Assembly: GCA_903894655.1 (NCBI GenBank)
Contig: CAITQY010000246.1
Span: 1 to 6,391, forward strand
DNA from: an uncultured Gemmatimonadota bacterium
GTDB lineage: Bacteria; Gemmatimonadota; Gemmatimonadetes; Gemmatimonadales; Gemmatimonadaceae
Length of the DNA stretch: 6,391 nucleotides
Reading direction: 5' to 3'
Below are positions 5,524-6,391 of the stretch, piece by piece. A program made the position numbers and the translations under genes. The notes below the pieces were generated by a model. It was not told the DNA's origin, ran no database searches, and saw only the letters and a list, made by a program, of their open reading frames with translations. Each line of letters starts with the position of its first letter. Position 1 is the stretch's first letter.

Positions 5524-5560
5524 GACGCGGCGCCGTGGTGACCGCGCCGAACGCCGCGTC
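5524..5560. repeat. 9-bp inverted repeat with alternative inner pairing
   Basis: GACGCGGCG (5524-5532) and CGCCGCGTC (5552-5560) are exact reverse complements around a 19-nt spacer. An overlapping inner pair, CGGCGC (5528-5533) with GCGCCG (5544-5549), excludes the outer one. The two folds therefore compete. It lies about 130-165 nt before the operon's first start codon. Confidence 0.55.
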
Positions 5561-5621
5561 AGATCAAGCGGTCGAACGGATCACATCTGAAAGATCATTG
5601 ACCTCGGCACCAGCGAACAAG

Positions 5622-5682
5622 GCAAAAACCGGAATGCTTCGCCTTCTGGGGAAGCTAAAATATCTCAGCACTGAAAGATATT
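5622..5682 (-). terminator. Tandem hairpins after the aminotransferase gene, candidate terminator
   Basis: On the - strand, 25 nt past the aminotransferase stop, AATATCT and AGATATT (arms 5676-5682 and 5659-5665 in + coordinates) pair around 10 nt and run into TTTTAG. Next comes GCTTC/GAAGC (5651-5655 with 5636-5640), and 7 nt later five U residues (5624-5628). The first stem is AT-rich and weak, and the second U-tract is too far for a classic terminator. The call rests mainly on position. Confidence 0.4.
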
Positions 5683-5706
5683 AGTGCCCATCACCGTCGG
5701 TACGTC

Positions 5707-6391
5707 TCAGAGCGTCGGCGTGGCCGCGGGCATCGAGGTGATGGCCGCGGCCGCGGTCGTCAACACGGCAGCCGATTGCACCAGCGACACACGGAATCGC
5801 CCGCGTCCCGCGTCGCCGAACGCGATGCCCGGCGTCACGACCACGCCCGGCCCCTCCATCAGGGCATCCACCCAGCCCCAGTCGTCGTACCCCACCGGCA
5901 CGGGAAGCCAGAGATACATGGTGGCCTTCGGCGCCTGCACATCCCATCCCCCCGTCTGCATCGCCGCCACCAGCGCATCGCGGCGAATGCGGTACTCGGC
6001 CACAATGGGTGGCACGATCGCTTCATGATGCGTGAACGCGGCGGTACCGGCCATCTGCGCCAACGTGCTCACGCCGTACCCGATGTTCGACCGGTAGGCA
6101 TCGAGCTGCGCAATCGCCTCTCGCTTCCCGGCCACGAACGCGATGCGCACACCGGCCATGTTGAAGCTCTTACTGCACGTGTGCATCTCCACGGCCACCC
6201 GCGACGCGCCAGGCACTTGGAGCACACTGGGCACGACATACCCGTCGTACGACAGCTCACTATACGCCAAGTCACTGATCAACAGGATGTCATGACGCGC
6301 GGCGAAGTCCACGAGCCGCGCGTGGTCGTCGAGCGTGATCGTCGCCGTGGTGGGATTGCCCGGATAGTTCACGATCATCACGCGGGCCCGC
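5707..6391 (-). CDS. Class I PLP-dependent aminotransferase (DapL/AlaT-like), 5' end outside window
   Basis: This is the C-terminal ~228 residues of a fold-type I aminotransferase; the gene continues past the right edge, and a GTG at 6381 is an internal Val, not a start. Counting that Val as 1, the conserved NYPGNPT (5-11) holds the substrate-carboxylate/PLP Asn (N9). SDLAYSELSYDG (36-47) supplies the cofactor Asp37 and Tyr40. SKSFNMAGVRIAF (70-82) carries the Schiff-base Lys71 (codon 6169-6171) and Arg79. RFRVSLVQS near the C-terminus supplies the substrate-binding Arg. The run DLAYSELxxDGYxxPSxLQVPGA with the 'HTCSKSFNMAG' block is closest in my memory to LL-diaminopimelate, alanine or methionine aminotransferases. 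That would place it in amino-acid or lysine/peptidoglycan biosynthesis. The exact amino donor cannot be fixed. Cytoplasmic; ends in TGA at 5707-5709. Confidence 0.92.
   Translation of the reverse strand, partial: RARVMIVNYPGNPTTATITLDDHARLVDFAARHDILLISDLAYSELSYDGYVVPSVLQVPGASRVAVEMHTCSKSFNMAGVRIAFVAGKREAIAQLDAYRSNIGYGVSTLAQMAGTAAFTHHEAIVPPIVAEYRIRRDALVAAMQTGGWDVQAPKATMYLWLPVPVGYDDWGWVDALMEGPGVVVTPGIAFGDAGRGRFRVSLVQSAAVLTTAAAAITSMPAATPTL

Larger units (their letters stand above)
5396..5706 (-). promoter_or_regulatory. Intergenic leader of the repeat-protein/Fur/CcdA operon
   Basis: This 311-bp gap has no convincing gene; the short + strand frames in it are Arg-rich and lack family resemblance. 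Reading along the - strand it holds, in order: an AT-rich inverted repeat and a second hairpin just past the aminotransferase stop, a GC-rich 9-bp inverted repeat (5524-5532/5552-5560), and a 17-nt palindrome 43 bp before the GTG start. A -10-like CTTAAT (minus strand, 5427-5422) follows the palindrome, but no good -35 is visible at the right distance. The long leader and several dyads suggest regulated expression of the operon. Confidence 0.45.

Noticed and set aside
5659..5682. Fur box
   Set aside because: The dyad AATATCT/AGATATT is AT-rich and symmetric but does not match the GATAAT-type Fur consensus, and it lies beside the aminotransferase stop, about 265 bp from the operon start.
5433..5684. 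Small gene in the 5396-5706 gap
   Set aside because: It would start on GTG without a Shine-Dalgarno, is Arg-rich, and overlaps several inverted repeats that explain the region better as regulatory DNA.
1..6391. A new defence, mobile or biosynthetic system
   Set aside because: No nuclease, toxin, recombinase, transposase, reverse transcriptase or synthase domain is visible; all but the lipoprotein and the repeat-protein gene belong to known families.

Overview
The window is a GC-rich bacterial chromosome segment with six protein genes. All have ordinary housekeeping or envelope roles. The GC-rich third codon positions, the lipoprotein with a proline-rich linker and glycine zipper, and the LL-diaminopimelate/alanine-type aminotransferase suggest a Gram-negative, soil-type lineage. 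Gemmatimonadota is my best guess, made by impression only and not by a search. I see no phage, transposase, CRISPR array or recognisable defence system.

Layout, left to right. (1) Bases 2-310 are the 3' end of a gamma-glutamyltransferase gene on the + strand. (2) Bases 311-544 are non-coding. They hold a perfect 15-bp stem-loop between two oppositely oriented arrays of a roughly 16-bp repeat, a nearly symmetric dyad of about 218 bp where two genes converge. (3) Bases 545-1411 (-) encode a lipoprotein with a Pro-rich linker and a glycine zipper. (4) A short divergent promoter region with an inverted repeat leads to bases 1497-3380 (+), a full-length ABC exporter half-transporter. Its Walker B motif carries Asp at the catalytic Glu position, as in the degenerate subunit of heterodimeric exporters (TM287/YheI/MdlA type). 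No partner subunit follows it. (5) Bases 5395-3405 (-) look like a three-gene operon, in transcription order: an acidic protein of unknown function with two pentapeptide arrays, a Fur-family metalloregulator, and a CcdA-type thiol-disulfide transporter that overlaps the Fur stop codon. (6) Bases 5396-5706 are a non-coding leader/terminator region rich in inverted repeats, including a 17-nt palindrome. (7) Bases 5707-6391 (-) are the C-terminal part of a class I PLP-dependent aminotransferase whose start lies beyond the right edge.

The Fur-CcdA pairing suggests that metal or peroxide sensing is linked to periplasmic thiol reduction or cytochrome c maturation, but this is inferred from context only. 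The parts least explained by known families are the dyad repeat at 317-534, the pentapeptide-repeat protein at the head of the Fur operon, and the palindromes in front of that operon.
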